Shown here: one piece after another, positions 6,578 to 6,602 of the stretch | How positions within the stretch are numbered: the first letter of the stretch is position 1 | How the letters are laid out: every line of letters starts with the position of its first letter | Source: a bacterium | GTDB taxonomy: Bacteria > Bacteroidota > Ignavibacteria > Kapaibacteriales > UBA961 | DNA: 6,602 nt | Assembly (NCBI GenBank): GCA_022844575.1 | Contig: JALHLL010000195.1 | Span: forward strand, 1-6,602 | Direction: 5' to 3' | Notes under the pieces: model-generated | Seen by the model: the letters and a program-made list of their open reading frames with translations, nothing else | The model's database searches: none | What the model was told of the DNA's origin: nothing | Translations under genes and position numbers: made by a program

Positions 6578-6602
6578 ATGAAATATCATAATTACAAGCT
6601 TC
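6578..6602 (+). CDS. Start of an ORF running off the right edge, possible transposase
   Basis: ATG at 6578 is preceded by GGAG (6568-6571) at a 6-base spacing, the best Shine-Dalgarno in the window. Only eight residues are visible (MKYHNYKL), so family assignment from the protein is impossible. The upstream inverted repeats and compact promoter suggest an IS transposase. An ordinary chromosomal gene cannot be excluded. Confidence 0.45.

Larger units (their letters stand above)
6502..6602 (+). mobile_element. Probable left end of an insertion sequence (cut by window edge)
   Basis: Right after the short ORF, the DNA changes to a compact layout typical of an IS end: GGGCGGTTCTATAAATTAAC at 6502, a perfect palindrome AATTAAC-TT-GTTAATT (6515-6530), a second inverted repeat GTTCTATA / TATAGAAC (6507-6514 and 6555-6562), a TAnnTTTG promoter, a Shine-Dalgarno and an ATG at 6578. 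The G-run plus TTCTATAAA start is reminiscent of IS5-like termini. That family call is a recollection, and neither the right end nor the transposase body is in the window. Confidence 0.4.

Overview
The window looks like AT-rich chromosomal DNA from a member of the Bacteroidota or the related FCB group (Ignavibacteria/Kapabacteria-like lineages). Three things support this. Two large exported proteins have the modular build of type IX secretion system (T9SS) cargo, and one ends in a recognisable T9SS type A sorting tail. Several intergenic stretches carry the Bacteroidota-type promoter core TAnnTTTG. Finally, a long palindrome of the TGTCATTCTGAG...CAGAATGACA type, recalled as common in such genomes, lies at 5769-5832. 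No species call is possible from the sequence alone.

Layout: (1) Positions 3513 to 1, minus strand, hold one uninterrupted reading frame of 1171 codons that runs off the left edge. It has a signal peptide, about eleven Asp-box (BNR) motifs forming sortilin/sialidase-like beta-propellers, a PKD-like domain and a LamG/concanavalin-like domain; its C-terminus is outside the window. (2) 3514-4025 is a 512-base divergent intergenic region with no convincing gene. It contains promoter-like boxes and a 15-base palindrome just before the next start codon. (3) 4026-5597, plus strand, is a complete 523-residue secreted right-handed beta-helix protein with a T9SS type A tail. (4) 5598-5880 is non-coding and rich in hairpins: two GC-rich hairpins and a degenerate C-rich/G-rich element surround the long REP/MITE-like palindrome. 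(5) 5881-6167 is the decayed 3' end of a membrane-protein gene, with one in-frame stop and one frameshift. (6) 6223-6501 holds a promoter-like box and a short ORF that resembles the N-terminal piece of a longer, perhaps leucine-rich-repeat, protein. (7) 6502-6602 looks like the left end of an insertion sequence: inverted repeats, a Bacteroidota promoter, a Shine-Dalgarno and the first codons of a reading frame cut by the window edge.

The two large genes are divergently transcribed. Both probably encode extracellular or surface-anchored proteins that bind or process glycans or mediate adhesion. That shared role is inferred from fold and export signals; neither has an identifiable catalytic site. 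The right-hand quarter is a decay zone of repeats, a pseudogene, a gene fragment and a likely mobile element. I see no rRNA, tRNA, CRISPR array or defence system.
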